A stretch of DNA of 64,000 nucleotides, taken from contig CM028895.1 of assembly GCA_016801885.1 (NCBI GenBank), positions 20,356,001 through 20,420,000 on the forward strand. The letters run 5' to 3'. Both the position numbers and the translations under genes were made by a program. The DNA is from Toxotes chatareus (lineage: Eukaryota; Chordata; Actinopteri; Toxotidae). The notes beneath the pieces were generated by a model that was given only the letters and a program-made list of their open reading frames with translations, ran no database searches and had not been told where the DNA came from. This document shows, piece after piece, positions 43,962 through 55,705 of this stretch (the stretch's first letter is position 1; the number at the start of each line of letters is the position of its first letter).

Positions 43962-44673
43962 CAGTACCAGTCAAAAGTTTGGACACACCTTCTCATTCAG
44001 TGGTTTTTCTTTATTTTTATTACTTTCTACGTTGTAGATTCATACTGAAGACATCAAAACTATGAAGGAACATATATGGAATTATGTAGTTAACAAAAAA
44101 GTGTTAAACCAACCAGAAGATGTTATATATGTTACGTTATATTTTAGATGGTCTACATGGTCTAATGTCCATTCCTTGTGTTTCTTGGCCCAAACCATTC
44201 TCTTTTTCTTGTTGTTCTTCCTCAGTAGTGGTTTCTTCTACGGGACTGTTGTTTCTCTTTACTTAGCTGAGTGGTTCTTGCCATAATATGGATTATAACA
44301 GTAGTCAAACAGGGCTGTTAACTGTGTACCAACCCTACTTTTTCAAAACACAACTGATGGTCTCAAACACATTAAGAAGGCAAGAAATTCAACAAATTAA
44401 CTCTTGATAAGGCACACCTGTTAATTGAAAACCATTCCAGGGGACTACCACATGAAACTGATTGAGAGAATGCCAAGAGTGTGAGATACTTGGAAGAATC
44501 TAAAATATAAAACATACTCTGGTTGGTTTAACACTTTTTTGTTAACTACATAATTCCATATGTGTTCCTTCATAGTTTGGATGTCTTTAGTATGAATCTA
44601 CAATGTAGAAACAAATAAAAATAAAGAAAAACCATTGAATGAGAAGGTGTGTCCAGACTTTTGACTGGTACTG
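43962..44673 (-). mobile_element. internally deleted Tc1-type element with ~185-bp inverted repeats
   Basis: The element runs from CAGTACCAGTCAAAAGTTTG (43962) to its inverse CTTTTGACTGGTACTG (44673), with TA on both sides (43960-43961, 44674-44675). The two termini are inverted copies over about 185 bases (43962-44150, 44487-44673) with a modest number of mismatches. Between them, read on the minus strand, lies a start region (ATG at 44284: MARTTQLSKEKQQS). A frame break joins it to a piece equivalent to the ..KKKRxxWAKKHxEWTxxxW region, visible as TTGGGCCAAGAAACACAAGG. About 1 kb with the catalytic residues is missing, so it can only move if supplied with a transposase. The family is a widespread teleost Tc1 group. 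Confidence 0.85.
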
Positions 44674-44708
44674 TATATTATATACAGTATATGTGTAGGT
44701 GTGTATAG

Positions 44709-44735
<27 letters not shown>
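44709..44735. repeat. (AC)13 microsatellite
   Basis: A perfect AC run followed by AAAAC. Confidence 0.9.
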
Positions 44736-44739
<4 letters not shown>

Positions 44740-45030
44740 CTTTAATAAACCCACTATGAAACATTATTAAATGACCATGAAGCCTGGCATTAGTTACAAC
44801 TCATAAACTTTTTTTGTGTTCGAACAGTGGTTTCCAGTGTGTAACCCTTGTTGTGCAGCAGTAATGCGGTTGTGTTTCGTTCAGAATACTGTCAGCGTCT
44901 TTATCATCACGATCATCATCCATTTTTCAAGTGCTGCCCCTGAGAGTGACGAGTTATCTGAGATTATATGAAACGCCAATGTTTGAATTTTCAATGTGTC
45001 ACATGTCCTCGAATTTCCTTTCCATCTGCC

Positions 45031-45031
<1 letters not shown>

Positions 45032-45064
<33 letters not shown>
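45032..45064. repeat. (TC)16 tract in the promoter region
   Basis: A perfect TC run upstream of the presumed first exon. Homopyrimidine tracts of this type are common in vertebrate core promoters. Confidence 0.9.
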
Positions 45065-45068
<4 letters not shown>

Positions 45069-45426
45069 CATCAACACAGGGCGCAGTCAGTGCCTGTGGA
45101 GGACTATGGGCTGCAGGTATTTGCAGTCAGATCAAAACGCAGTCAGGAGCATAGATCGCGGAGAAAGAAGAAAAAAAAACCTAAACAACCGTTTTTATTA
45201 GTGCGCTGTGAGAGGATATTTTCTTCTTCTTTCCCATCGGCGCGGTGTGAGTGGATAATTTACTGAAGCGCGTCTCGGAACAGAAATGTCTGCGTCTGTG
45301 AAATGTTATTCATGCGTTTCCCCCTCTCAAACTTAAAATAGCCCACATTTTGAGCCGATCGATGCGAGGAGCCTGTGGAGCGGCTCGGTGCTCAGAGCGC
45401 GCTGTGAGCGGCGGAACGGTGCGCGC

Positions 45427-45451
45427 CTCTCTCTCTCTCTCTCTCTCTCTC
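45427..45451. repeat. (CT)12 tract in the presumed first exon
   Basis: A perfect CT run flanked by GCGCGC and CCGTTTTTTTTT. Confidence 0.9.
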
Positions 45452-45518
45452 CGTTTTTTTTTTACGCGCAAAGGGGGAAAGAGTGACCGGGCGAAAGCAG
45501 GGAGTGCGAAGACGGGCA

Positions 45519-45623
45519 ATGGAAATTACAAACGGTACTGGGATTAATAGTTTAAGTGAAAATGAATATGCCTTGATCATCGACTGCATTTCTCGGACAG
45601 AGAAGCCGTCTGAAAACGCCTGA
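45519..45623 (+). CDS. 34-codon upstream open reading frame in presumed 5' UTR
   Basis: ATG at 45519 sits in a strong initiation context (GCAATGG, with G at -3 and +4). The frame reads MEITNGTGINSLSENEYALI then IDCISRTEKPSENA and stops with TGA at 45621-45623, 8 bases before the splice donor at 45631/45632. It shows no signal peptide, membrane segment or known domain. Its position inside a probable first exon suggests a regulatory upstream frame that would reduce translation of a main frame beginning in a later exon. The alternative is that the real coding start is here and a stop has arisen. The peptide itself is not recognised. Confidence 0.35.
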   Translation: MEITNGTGINSLSENEYALIIDCISRTEKPSENA

Positions 45624-45631
45624 TATAAGAG

Positions 45632-45640
45632 GTAAGAACC
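45632..45640 (+). other. splice donor after the CpG-rich exon
   Basis: GATATAAGAG|GTAAGAACC is a near-perfect match to the vertebrate donor consensus MAG|GTRAGT. No acceptor with a convincing coding exon follows within the window, so the intron would be at least 18 kb. Confidence 0.5.
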
Positions 45641-48570
45641 TGTCACTGTGGATGCGGACGCGGTAACTTGGATACATTTTCCTGACACACTGCTGTGTTG
45701 TCCATGCGTGTGACCTAGTAGGAAATGTTGCGGCCAGCAGTCGAATAATGTCATGGTTTCCCGTTTGTGTTAGTGGGACCAAAGAGTTGTTGTGGTTTTA
45801 TTTCTGATTCCGATGCTTTTCTCATCATTATCTGTTCGCCGCGTCTGCTCCGCCTTTATCACACAGTGCCCTATTTAAGCTCAAGTGGACTCGGGGATCC
45901 GTGCAGTGCTCATCAAACGGAGTGGAGTATCATCGCTGAGAATTTCAATTATGCCCCCCCACACACACTCCCCACCCCCCAACCTAAAGCTGATGTTAAT
46001 GTACTGTAGGATGAGAGATTCTCCAGGGAGATACTCTGTGCCTCTCTGCCCTTCCATTCAGCTCAACTTATTGTAGCCAGACAAATGAAATGCAGCTGGG
46101 AGTGTTTAGTCAACACCACAGTTCATACACAGTGCATTCCTAATGGAGGAAAAGCACCTGAAACTTGTTCAGTGTGTTTTTGCATTAATCAAACCAGCTG
46201 ATCAGAAACCAGCAGAGATAGTCTAAGGTAAAGCTGCAGCAGGTGAAACGGCCTGAGGACAGTCTCCCGTTTGATCATATTTGCAGCTTGATTATTGAAC
46301 ATTGTGTAGATTTGGAATGTCATTGTCTTTTCTTGCCTTCCTCTGGTCTTGGAGGCTTAGAGTTGTGAAGGTGTGTGGCCTTTGTCGAGACACTTCACAG
46401 TTCACGACCTTGACTTTTCCCATGCCTCTTGATCAGGTAACATGTGGGGGTGGGAGCTGAATAATGGATGGCCTTCTACATCCCTCTCAGGGGTGAGGTA
46501 GCTACAGATGGGGGCTGATGGCTGCAAGTTGTTTACTGGGCTGCAGTTAGAGGATTGGGATGTGTGTGGATTCAGGTGAAGTAGCACACCAGGCGAGGGA
46601 ACCTCCGCCTTAATCCCACTGTCTACTAAGGGATGACCTTTGCCTCACACGGCTTATACTCTAATTGACTTACCATTAACCCTTCCAACACATATTTTAG
46701 CGTCATGCTTGATCGTGGCTGAACTGCAGGAGCTGAAGCAGCACCGTGTTCTGATTGTTGGGAGGGGGGGGCATTAATCTACCTCGTCGTCCATCACTGA
46801 GTTCCCAGGCCCAGCGCCACAGTGAAACTGCTAATCCCTCTGTAATCATAGCTTAAATTTGTCAGAGCTATGACTTGCTTTACCTCACTGGTGCACTAAA
46901 TGGGATGTGAGCGAGGACGCACCACTGCGAAGCATGAAATGTGTCATCGGGGACCTGTTATACCGTTTTTCATATTACAGTGATGCAGAAAGTGTCATGT
47001 CAGAATGAGAAACTGCTTTCCTGCTATCTTATATCCATTCTCTTGTTTCAGCTCATCACTGGGGATCTGGTAAATACAGGTCTCAGCTCACACTCGATTA
47101 TCTTCACTGTAATTCTATTCTGATGACATTATTAGTGCCTCTCCAGAGAGGAAATGTGTTTTGTTTGGGGCTTTTTTTTTCCTGCTCAGTGTCCCGTGAG
47201 CTCAGCAGTGTCCATGCTGGTCTTTGGACTCTCAAATAATACCTTCTCTAAGCAGCCCCTGGGCCTCTCAGCGGATCTGCTGGCTATAAATAATGGCACA
47301 TATGTCACCATGCTCTTGGCTGACGTGCGCTAAGCCCCATCCTGAGCTCCATAGGGACCAGCAGAGAGCTGCGTCTCAGTTTTGACTGAGGCCCAGACAC
47401 AGGCTATAGCATACCTCGTGCTCCGTCGGCATCCTCCTGAGCAGCATTCTCATTTTGTCCCTGCCTCTCTGTCATCTCGGCTCATCATCCCTCTCTGCGG
47501 TCATTTACTGAATCAGCTTCCACCTCCTGTCTCTGTGCAGGCCGAGTATGGAAATGGAAGAGCAGTATTAGTAACATCTTGTTTGTTTAACAGTATTTTA
47601 TGTGCTGTGAGAAATCCAATCACTGTGAGCAGCAGGAGACAGGAGCAGCACCCCGAGACAGATCGAGACAAGTCGTTGAGTCATCAGCTCACAGAAACAT
47701 CAGCAGGGGTTTAAACAACAGTGCAGCACAGTCATGTACACACATGAATCATAGCTGGTATGGCTGACCTCTTGTTCACTGTGAAGATGATTAGCAGCCG
47801 GTTTATTCCCACAGGAGGACAGGATAATGGGTTTACTCGCCCAATATTTCCATTCCATCCTAAAGTTTATAAAAGCAGTGTAGCACACCAAAGTGCAGGT
47901 TTTCTGAGGAGTCATTTTCAACCATGGACTTGGGTTTAATGCTCGCAGCCATGTTACTGCAGCCAGCAATAAAACTATTATTAGATATCATATTTAGATT
48001 CTCATATATTACGTATACAACAGAAAATAGCCAGATCACATTTTTTTAATCAATATTATATGGAAGCATTTCTAATTAACATATCTCGTTCACTGACGAC
48101 ATGTTAACCTCTGCCAGTCAAAGCAGGATTAACTATTTTAAAAGTCTTGTTTAGACATTCAAAACATGAGGTTATGGTCAGAGAAAGGTGGTGGTGTTGG
48201 TTAAATATTAAAGCCATCAACACTGACACGCCTCTTGTTGCCTAAACCCAGCAGAAAGAGGGACATAAAACCCCATCACCTTAAGCATTGGAAAAAATAA
48301 ACGTACCACTTATTGGACTACAAAAAATAGGACCCATAAACTTAATCTATTTCCTCCAAAATCCATTTTGGTAAAACATTTATAGGAAAGTGTAGATCAT
48401 CTTTCCTTTGAGAACCTCAAGGAACTTCCATCTACCTTTGCTTTATAGTTGAGAAGTGTACTGTTCTCCTATTGAAACCATCAACAGGAACATGTATCAC
48501 ATTACTGTGTTCTTATATGCGCACATGTGAGCCACGAGCTACCTTCAGGATATTGTTTGTGGAAATATAT

Positions 48571-48594
48571 ACACACACACACACACACACACAC
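48571..48594. repeat. (AC)12 microsatellite
   Basis: A perfect AC run. Confidence 0.9.
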
Positions 48595-49476
48595 GTTTTT
48601 TAGATAATAGGTGGATACTTATCAGTGGGAAGGTGCTTGACTAATAGTTGAAGGATTTATTTGACCGCTCAGTGCGTTGATGTAACTGAAACATCTGTCA
48701 AACATCTGTCATCTCTTGCAAATGAAGGCAAAATGGGTATTGTTAGAGGGGCAGGACAGGAAATACAAGTTACAAGTCCAAGAGGCCTTAATGATTTCAT
48801 GGTCAGTGACTTAGACCCTTTCCACCAGAATGCTTCAACCTGGTGCTTATGTTTGTCTTTATTGATGTGCCTGTGATGAGGCTAGCATTAGCTGCTATCA
48901 CTTATAAACAGACCATAATAAGTTACAAATTAACAGACTATAACAACCAGTTATTCAGTTAATTGATGGGGAGGCAGCGGCCCCGAATTGGCATGTTTCA
49001 GTCCACTGCTGAGGATTAGTAATGCAGACACAAACCTTTGCTTTAACCAGACATTAGCCTTGCTGCTGGTGTGAGCGGCGCCTGCCTCTGTGGTGCCTTG
49101 CAGCCCGGTGTTGCTTTAATGTCACAGTTGGCCTGACCTACTGTTGTGACGGTCAGTTAAGGAGCGGCTTCTGAATCAGTTACAGCAGCCGGGCACCGGG
49201 CTGGAAGGAATGAAAGGCTGGAGGTAGAAAGGGCAGTGCACAGCGGGCCTCTGTCCTATCTATACGCCCCTCCTCCCTAGAGGAGTTCTGATCCGTTGCT
49301 ATGGGCGGCTGCACTGTCCCCTCATTTGCCATCTATTCTGCTTCTCCCTGAACATCCCTAAAGCTGGGATTATATAGTCATGCCTGCCAGTTCTTCAGCT
49401 TTCTCCAAGAAAAGCTGTATAAGTGGATATGTATGAGAGTCTAGTGTTCATACTCCTGAGTGATCTGCCTTGAACA

Positions 49477-49496
49477 GTGTGTGTGTGTGTGTGTGT
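49477..49496. repeat. (GT)10 microsatellite
   Basis: A perfect GT run. Confidence 0.9.
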
Positions 49497-52400
49497 TCCT
49501 GGCAGGCAGAGAGGAAGTAACATGTTGTATGCCAAGCCTTCTGAGCCTTCTCCTAGGTGGCAGAAGCATCATTTGAGTTAGTGGTCTGTCGTCCATATGC
49601 CCTCCACCTGCCTGAACAAACGCAGGACAATCTGGGTGAGCTTAGCATTTCCTGCTCTGAGGATTGAGGACAGCAGCCCTTCAAACTGAACGCAAACAAA
49701 TGTGTTCATTAGAAAATTTCCTAACTCAGTGGTCAGCCCTGTGGGGATTATACATTACATGATGGCTGTTTCAATCCATTGTTAGTATCAAAACTTAAAG
49801 CATAATTATCCCCCAAGTAGAAGTAAGGCAAAGAATAATAATAGGAAAGACAAAATTCAATATTAACTTTTTTATGCTTCACTGTAAATATTTTGATGAC
49901 AGCAGTTACTCCAAGTGTCTCATCAGCAGGGTTCTGATATCACTGGACCACTCCTGTGGGTATACAAACAAAACAGTCGATTTAAAATTGCTCCTGGGGG
50001 GGAGGGATGCAGTTATCTCACATTTGTATGACGGGGGGCCCACGGTGTCAGAATTTGAAACCCCCTGACTTAAAGTACCGCTATGAAAATCCCACTGAGT
50101 TGTTGTTAGGAGACTGTCTGGTTTTATCAAGCCACCCGGAGCCTCCATCAGAGCAGGATGAGCTGTGCCTCAGACAGCAGAGAGCAGCTCTGCAGCCATG
50201 GTGCTAACTTATACAAGCTGTACTTTACTGCAACATCAAAACAGAAGTCTTGAATATTCTAAGCAACATTCCATCTTCTTGTAGTGAAAATCCATTTTGC
50301 TGGTGGAAGGAAAATATTTTTGGATTCTTTAGGCAGGTAAAGTTGGAACAATATCTGTGTGTCCTCTGTACAGTACACCTGTCTGACCTGACCAGGTGTT
50401 TTCAACAGCCTGGACTTTCGATGCAGGGGTCAACAGCGAGTGACTCATATACTTAAATTACATGGATTTTGTGACAGTTATGGGGTACGTCAGTTTAAAA
50501 ATTATGTTAACTATTTACCAGCCATTGATTGTTAATGTTTCCTAAAACCATTTAAGTCCGTTCTCTGCCCAAACACTTACATTCGGCCAACTGTGGGGAC
50601 ACAATCCAACCTGACTGTGAAGGAAACATCTTCTGTAAATAAGACCAGTGAGAATGTACACTGAGCATCAACAAAAACCAAACACTAGCTAAAATGATCC
50701 TCCCAGCCGACTGAATAGAAGGTGAACTGAGCTCAGTCTTTGTAAACACAGTGAAATAGGTCTGTTCTACTATGTTCCACATAGTTCTGGTACAGAGAGG
50801 AGGGAGAGGCTGGGAGAGGACAGGAGACGAGGCCCTGGCGTGTTGTTGAACTCTGTCCTGAGGGACTGCTGTCCGGCTCTGTGAGTGCTGATCTGTCAGA
50901 GCCAGGATTGGGTTGGCTATATGAGAAGGGATCAGGAATCATGAATAAATGAGCAGGAGTTTGGGCCGTGGGCCCATGCTACTCGCAGACTGGTCCGAAT
51001 ACACCAGTCTACTGGAAACATCATTTACCTCACTCTTATCATTCACTTCCCTCTAAATAGTATAAATAGTGATATATATATATTTTATTATTATTGATTC
51101 ATCTCTCAATATTTTTTGATTAAAGGTGCAGCATATAACTTTATTGATATTTTTAGTTGAAGTATGCTATAGTAATGTGGAGAGGTGCTGTCATCAGTGC
51201 AGAGATATTCCCGTCTACAGTTTCTGAGTGAGCCTCACCCTCCTAACCAATCAAAGAAGGCCAAAGTCAGGGGTGTCGATCAATACACGAACGTGCTTTG
51301 GTTCTACAACTCCTCTCATACTCAGACTTCGAGCCAGCATTAGCTGCTGGAAGACGTGGCTATGGCTGACTCACAGGTTAGCAGGCTCCTGATTCCTGCA
51401 TTAGCTGAGACAGCAAACACGACCAGGATGTAGGTGAAGGGCTGGGGTGGAGAGTAACGGAGCAGCGGACCGATTAGCTTTTGAGCCTTTGAGTCGCTAG
51501 CTTGATTTCTAGAACTTTATTCGTGAACTATATTGTTGCTTTAATTGAGTAACTGTTATGTAACTTTCAAGGGACCACTATGACATGAAACGGCATCTGG
51601 CCACAGGAGGCTGCCAAAGGAATCACTGGGCTCAATAACCTCAGCCTCTAGGCTGTTTTTTTTTTTTTCCAGTACTTTCAACTGCAGTTGTATACCACAC
51701 ATAAATTGATAGAAAAAGTGCTTCAGCTGTTTATATTGGGGGGAAAAAAACTGTAACGAGTACTTTAAATGTGAATATTTACTTAAGGGTTCCTAAAAAA
51801 ATATGATGGAATAATCTGGTAAGAGAAATAAACCCACAAAAAAAGTGATTAAAGTGAAAGTAAAGTGATTTTCATAGTAATTAGATCAGGGCCCCAGAAT
51901 TAACCGTGAAATTGTTCGATTTATTTATCTTTGTAACTGCTACATCGTTTTATTTCTTTTTTCTTTTTTTATTTTGTTGAAATAATTTGAACTAAATAAA
52001 ATGTTTACCAAAAAACAAAACCAAACAAAGACTGAAACTACACTCAATTAATCAACTGATAAGTTAGTAAGTATACCATTGTATATATATTTTTATATAT
52101 ATATTTATGTGAAATAAATAACAATACAAAACATTATGTACTGTACTGAATGTATTGAGCCAAAGTGGGCTGGCAGAAATGGGTACCTCCAACAACTTCT
52201 CTGCCCTTTACTCTGCTGTTGCTGTCACATTATCTTTCTTTCCTTCATTACAACGTATCTGTAACATAAGGATCCTCTCAAATCTGATTATCCAGAGTGA
52301 CAAGAAACCCACTGTTTCCTGAAACGAGGTCACACAATTGCGGCAGAAAAACCAGTCAAGAGAAAAGCTTTTGAGATGTCATCTTCTAATCAGAATATGC

Positions 52401-54381
52401 TTTTCTAATCGGAAATGCCACTGTTCTCTGGCTCTAAATGGATTATGAGGCTGCGCCTGCTCGACCATGTGAACATTCAGCATAAGCAGCTTATTCCCTG
52501 GCTTGCATTTGCTATTTCTTAAACTTCTAATATTTTTTTTTGTCTGTGCAGGTAGCCCCTGTGGGACACTGAATAGCTTGGAGGATATAGAGGAATGAAA
52601 GTAGAGACGACTGAGCTGTGTGTCTGACTCAGATTATCAGTTTTAGTGTTCGCTTTGCATTGGTAGCTATGAATTCATTCTGCAGCCATGTAGAGATGAA
52701 TGGTAACAAATTTCAACACAAAAGGATAGTAACATAGAAGAGAAAATTAACAACTTGTTTTACTTCGTACCCTAAAAAATTAAAGGCATTTATTTATTTT
52801 GGTTGTTTGAACACATCACTCCCCTGTGTTTCAGTATGTCCTCTTATCACCTCTTTTGTAATGTTGGGGCTATCTTTACGAATATGGTGCTCCACCTGAT
52901 GAAAGGCTCTGATATGAGGGTAGAGGCCACAATGGCTGAATTCAAGGTCAGGTTTTGGTATTTCATATTAGTCACAACAGTTAAAATAAATCTTATTTTC
53001 AATCAACCTTCTTTGGAATACTGTTGTGTATGAATTATTGAATAAAACTGTGATGATAAGATCATATTCTGTTGCTTAAATTAAGTTCCCAACAAATGAG
53101 TTCCCTAAATTCTCATATCACCCGTATTCCAACAGTAGCCTCAAGTAATAGTTAGGGATACTGCCAGCACATACAAATATAACAGTAGGGGATGGAATTA
53201 CCTTTAACTACAATAGCTCACATGGTAAATTGAGTATAATGTCACTTTCCACAGTATTATTTCCATCAGTGCAACAGTCACGTCATCCTCACCGCTCTGC
53301 TGCCCTCACTTTCTTTTTTTTAGAGACGTTTTCATAATGCTGCTGTCAACAAAACTCAACACTTCCTGATGTTGTGTCACATTAAAAGCCTACCTGTAAA
53401 GAGAAGGATGCAACATCTTTAATGAGAAAATTACACAGTAGCTTAACATAGTCCAGGAAAAAGGCAAGATGGACTCGTTGTGTGCTGATGGAGTTAGTGC
53501 TGTGGAAGTGGACATTATACAGATTTTTTAAAAATATAATTTAGAATAAACCTGTCTCAGATAAAGGACTGGTTCTCTCTGCCACGGAGGTAAAATAAAG
53601 GTGCTGACCGCTATTGTGAGTTTACAGCAGTTTCTTTAGATTCTGTAGATTTCCAGATGGAAACTTATCTACAGAACAATTAGCAGAAAACATGAACAGG
53701 AAGATGCAGCTACGTTCCCATGTTTGTACATGAAAGACAAACAGGCAAGCTTCAGCAGCTCTTTGAGGTGTAGTATGTGTATCAGAGGAAGACAGTGAGT
53801 GTCCAGTGCTAACATGTGAGGCTCAGTACGGGTCCGTATGGCATGCAGCATGTGTGAAAAATGGAAATGTGAGAGTAAAAAGAGTGAGAGCTACAAAAGC
53901 AAAGAGAAGTGGAGGAAGGAGGTGAGGAGGAAGAAGAAAGAGTGAAGTGTTTTTCTTTTGTGGCATCGCACAAACAGACCCCCCCTTCCCTCTTCGTTAG
54001 CAGGCCTATCAGAGGGTTACTGTGTCAGAGCTAGTGAGCCACAGCTGACCTGCTGCCACTTACTGCACCCTGGCCCTTGAGCCAATTAGATCCTGTTGCC
54101 CAATTTTGTTTCTTTCGCCACCCACCGCCTCGCCTGCATGCTGAGCGCCTGCGCTCTAAAGGGAAGGATGCTTTTACTTTTGTTTATTTGTCTCTTCAGT
54201 TCTACGTACCGTAATTAACTGAATGGACAGGTAGATTGAATAAAAAGCAGATCCTATTTGCTTTGGCAGAGCAGGCGCCTCTCGGGGTCTCTGTTGTTGT
54301 GTTGTTCCTGCTCCCTAATGAATGGAGCTCTGTCCCGCCACTGCCCAATCAGCCAGCTGATTCCCTGCTCCCTCCCATTAT

Positions 54382-54406
54382 ACACACACACACACACACA
54401 CACACA
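54382..54406. repeat. (AC)12 microsatellite
   Basis: A perfect AC run. Confidence 0.9.
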
Positions 54407-54957
54407 TAAAACCTGGCACTGGGGTTTCTAGGTATTTTTAGCCTCTATTTTCATAAACTGTCCTTTGTAAAATCAGTGTTTCCTAGCGGGATTGGTGGAT
54501 GAATATTGTCCTCAGGAACCAGAGTGCTGGCTCTGGAATTATGTTATATCTCTCCAAAGCATTTGACAGCTTTTCCCTCTTTTCCTCCAACATTTCATTT
54601 TTTCCACTGACAAATACTTGCTGTCATGTTCTTAAAGTTTCCAGCCTACTTTGTTGTTAGGCATGATTAATGCCTCGCTCTCCAGAGAATCATACCATTG
54701 TTTCGTTTTTTGTTTTTTTTTTGGATGTGTGTCAACATTTTATTTTTTCCTACTTCTCAGCTCTCTGCTTTTGTCATGCTTGTTTAAATTTTTGCTGGTA
54801 ACTTGTTTTAGCTGCACCCTCTCTATAGATTCTAGTAGAGAGAATTCAAGTCTGTTTTTTTTGTTTGTTTGTTTGTTTTCATTGTGAAATTACTTCTTTC
54901 ATTCAGCTACCATGTTGAATGCTACCATTCAGCTACGCCACTGTTGTGCAGAAACTC

Positions 54958-55290
54958 CAAAGTCACATTGCTTACACCAGGGAGCAGCTAAATGAGCTGA
55001 TGTCGGTCAGTGTGGTGACCAGAGCAACTGAAATCCCCAACAGAAATCAGGAGTAGGCTACACACAGAGGGTGAAGAGGAGAGCTGGGCCCAGACAGACA
55101 GCAGACACTGATAGAGGAGACGAGCCATAAGCCTTATCTCCTTTCTACTATCATGTTAAAGAGACCTGGAGATAGATTTTTCTTTTTTTTTTTTTTTTTT
55201 AACTTATTCCTCTCTAACTCTGTGTTGTGCAGTTGTACAAAGCAGTTTCCCTTTGGGAGTCCTGAAAGTTTTTCTGATTCTGATTCGCCC
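54958..55290 (+). mobile_element. internally deleted LINE, both ends retained
   Basis: The left part reads YTREQLNELMSVSVVTRATE then IPNRNQE in one frame, similar in form to the YTREQL.. start of LINE ORFs. The right part has CAGTTTCCCTTTGGGAGTC followed by TTTTTCTGATTCTGATTC, the 3' terminus and TTCTGA-type tail of the same group seen reversed at 37.25 kb. If the left part is truly the coding start, nearly the whole element between is deleted. A T22 run sits at about 55179-55200. Confidence 0.4.
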
Positions 55291-55612
55291 AAGCAGGCAC
55301 TCAAGGGGAACAGATAACAGTTCTAGCAGTGTTACCTCTTTCATCTTATTCATCCTTACTGTTTGTGGTCTTGTGCTGGAGTGATAAACATGTAGGAAGG
55401 AGTATCATCCCAGAATGTTGAACTCACCGACTGTTTTACTCAAATAGTTGCTGTGGCCTTTATTTTAATCAGGCCTTTATTCCTTCCTTCATTCCTTTTT
55501 CCTTGCCTCCAGACACTTCCTCACATTTCCTCCTGTTTACATGTTGTCATGATAGATTCAGTACTATGTACATTTAACAACAATAGTCACTAGCCATTAC
55601 CATGCCTGACTA

Positions 55613-55705
55613 TGGACCCTGCCTCTCACCCAAAGTCAGCTGGGATTGGCTCCCTCCTACCTCCCATGGCCCTTAAGAGGATAAGCAGTGTAGAAAATGG
55701 ATGCA
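55613..55705 (+). mobile_element. SINE/LINE 3' tail fragment
   Basis: GACCCTGCCTCTCACCCAAAGTCAGCTGGGATTGGCTCC, then GAGGATAAGCAGTGTAGAAAATGGATG, has the layout CCCCGCCTCTCGCCCxxxGTCAGCTGGGATAGGCTCC..GGATAAGCGG..AGAxxATGGATGG. That is the 3' end of an abundant teleost SINE. The tRNA-like head type of such elements is seen at 1877. It is truncated at 5'. Confidence 0.6.

Larger units (their letters stand above)
44900..45631 (+). promoter_or_regulatory. CpG-rich promoter region and likely first exon
   Basis: Between about 45180 and 45660 I count roughly 35 CpG dinucleotides in 480 bases, far above the rest of the window. The region has no obvious TATA box, two long CT tracts (45032-45064, 45427-45451) and GC-rich blocks (GAGCGGCTCGGTGCTC, GAGCGCGCTGTGAGCGGCGG). 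It ends in the donor AGAG|GTAAGA at 45631/45632. This is the pattern of a TATA-less vertebrate promoter with a mainly untranslated first exon. The exact start of transcription cannot be placed. The gene is not identified because no downstream coding exon lies in the window. Confidence 0.55.
45641..54957. other. presumed first-intron sequence, no gene seen
   Basis: Microsatellites lie at 48571-48594 (AC), 49477-49496 (GT) and 54382-54406 (AC). About 47240-47340, 49000-49360 and 53980-54370 are repeat-poor with balanced composition. A block near 51125-51640 (TTAAAGGTGCAGCATATAAC at its left) looks like a decayed dispersed repeat. No domain-bearing frame is present. Confidence 0.4.

Noticed and set aside
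45310..45754. Minus-strand frames in the CpG-rich region (69 and 120 codons)
   Set aside because: They run through the CT tract (RERERE) and oppose the strong plus-strand donor; judged as composition artefacts.
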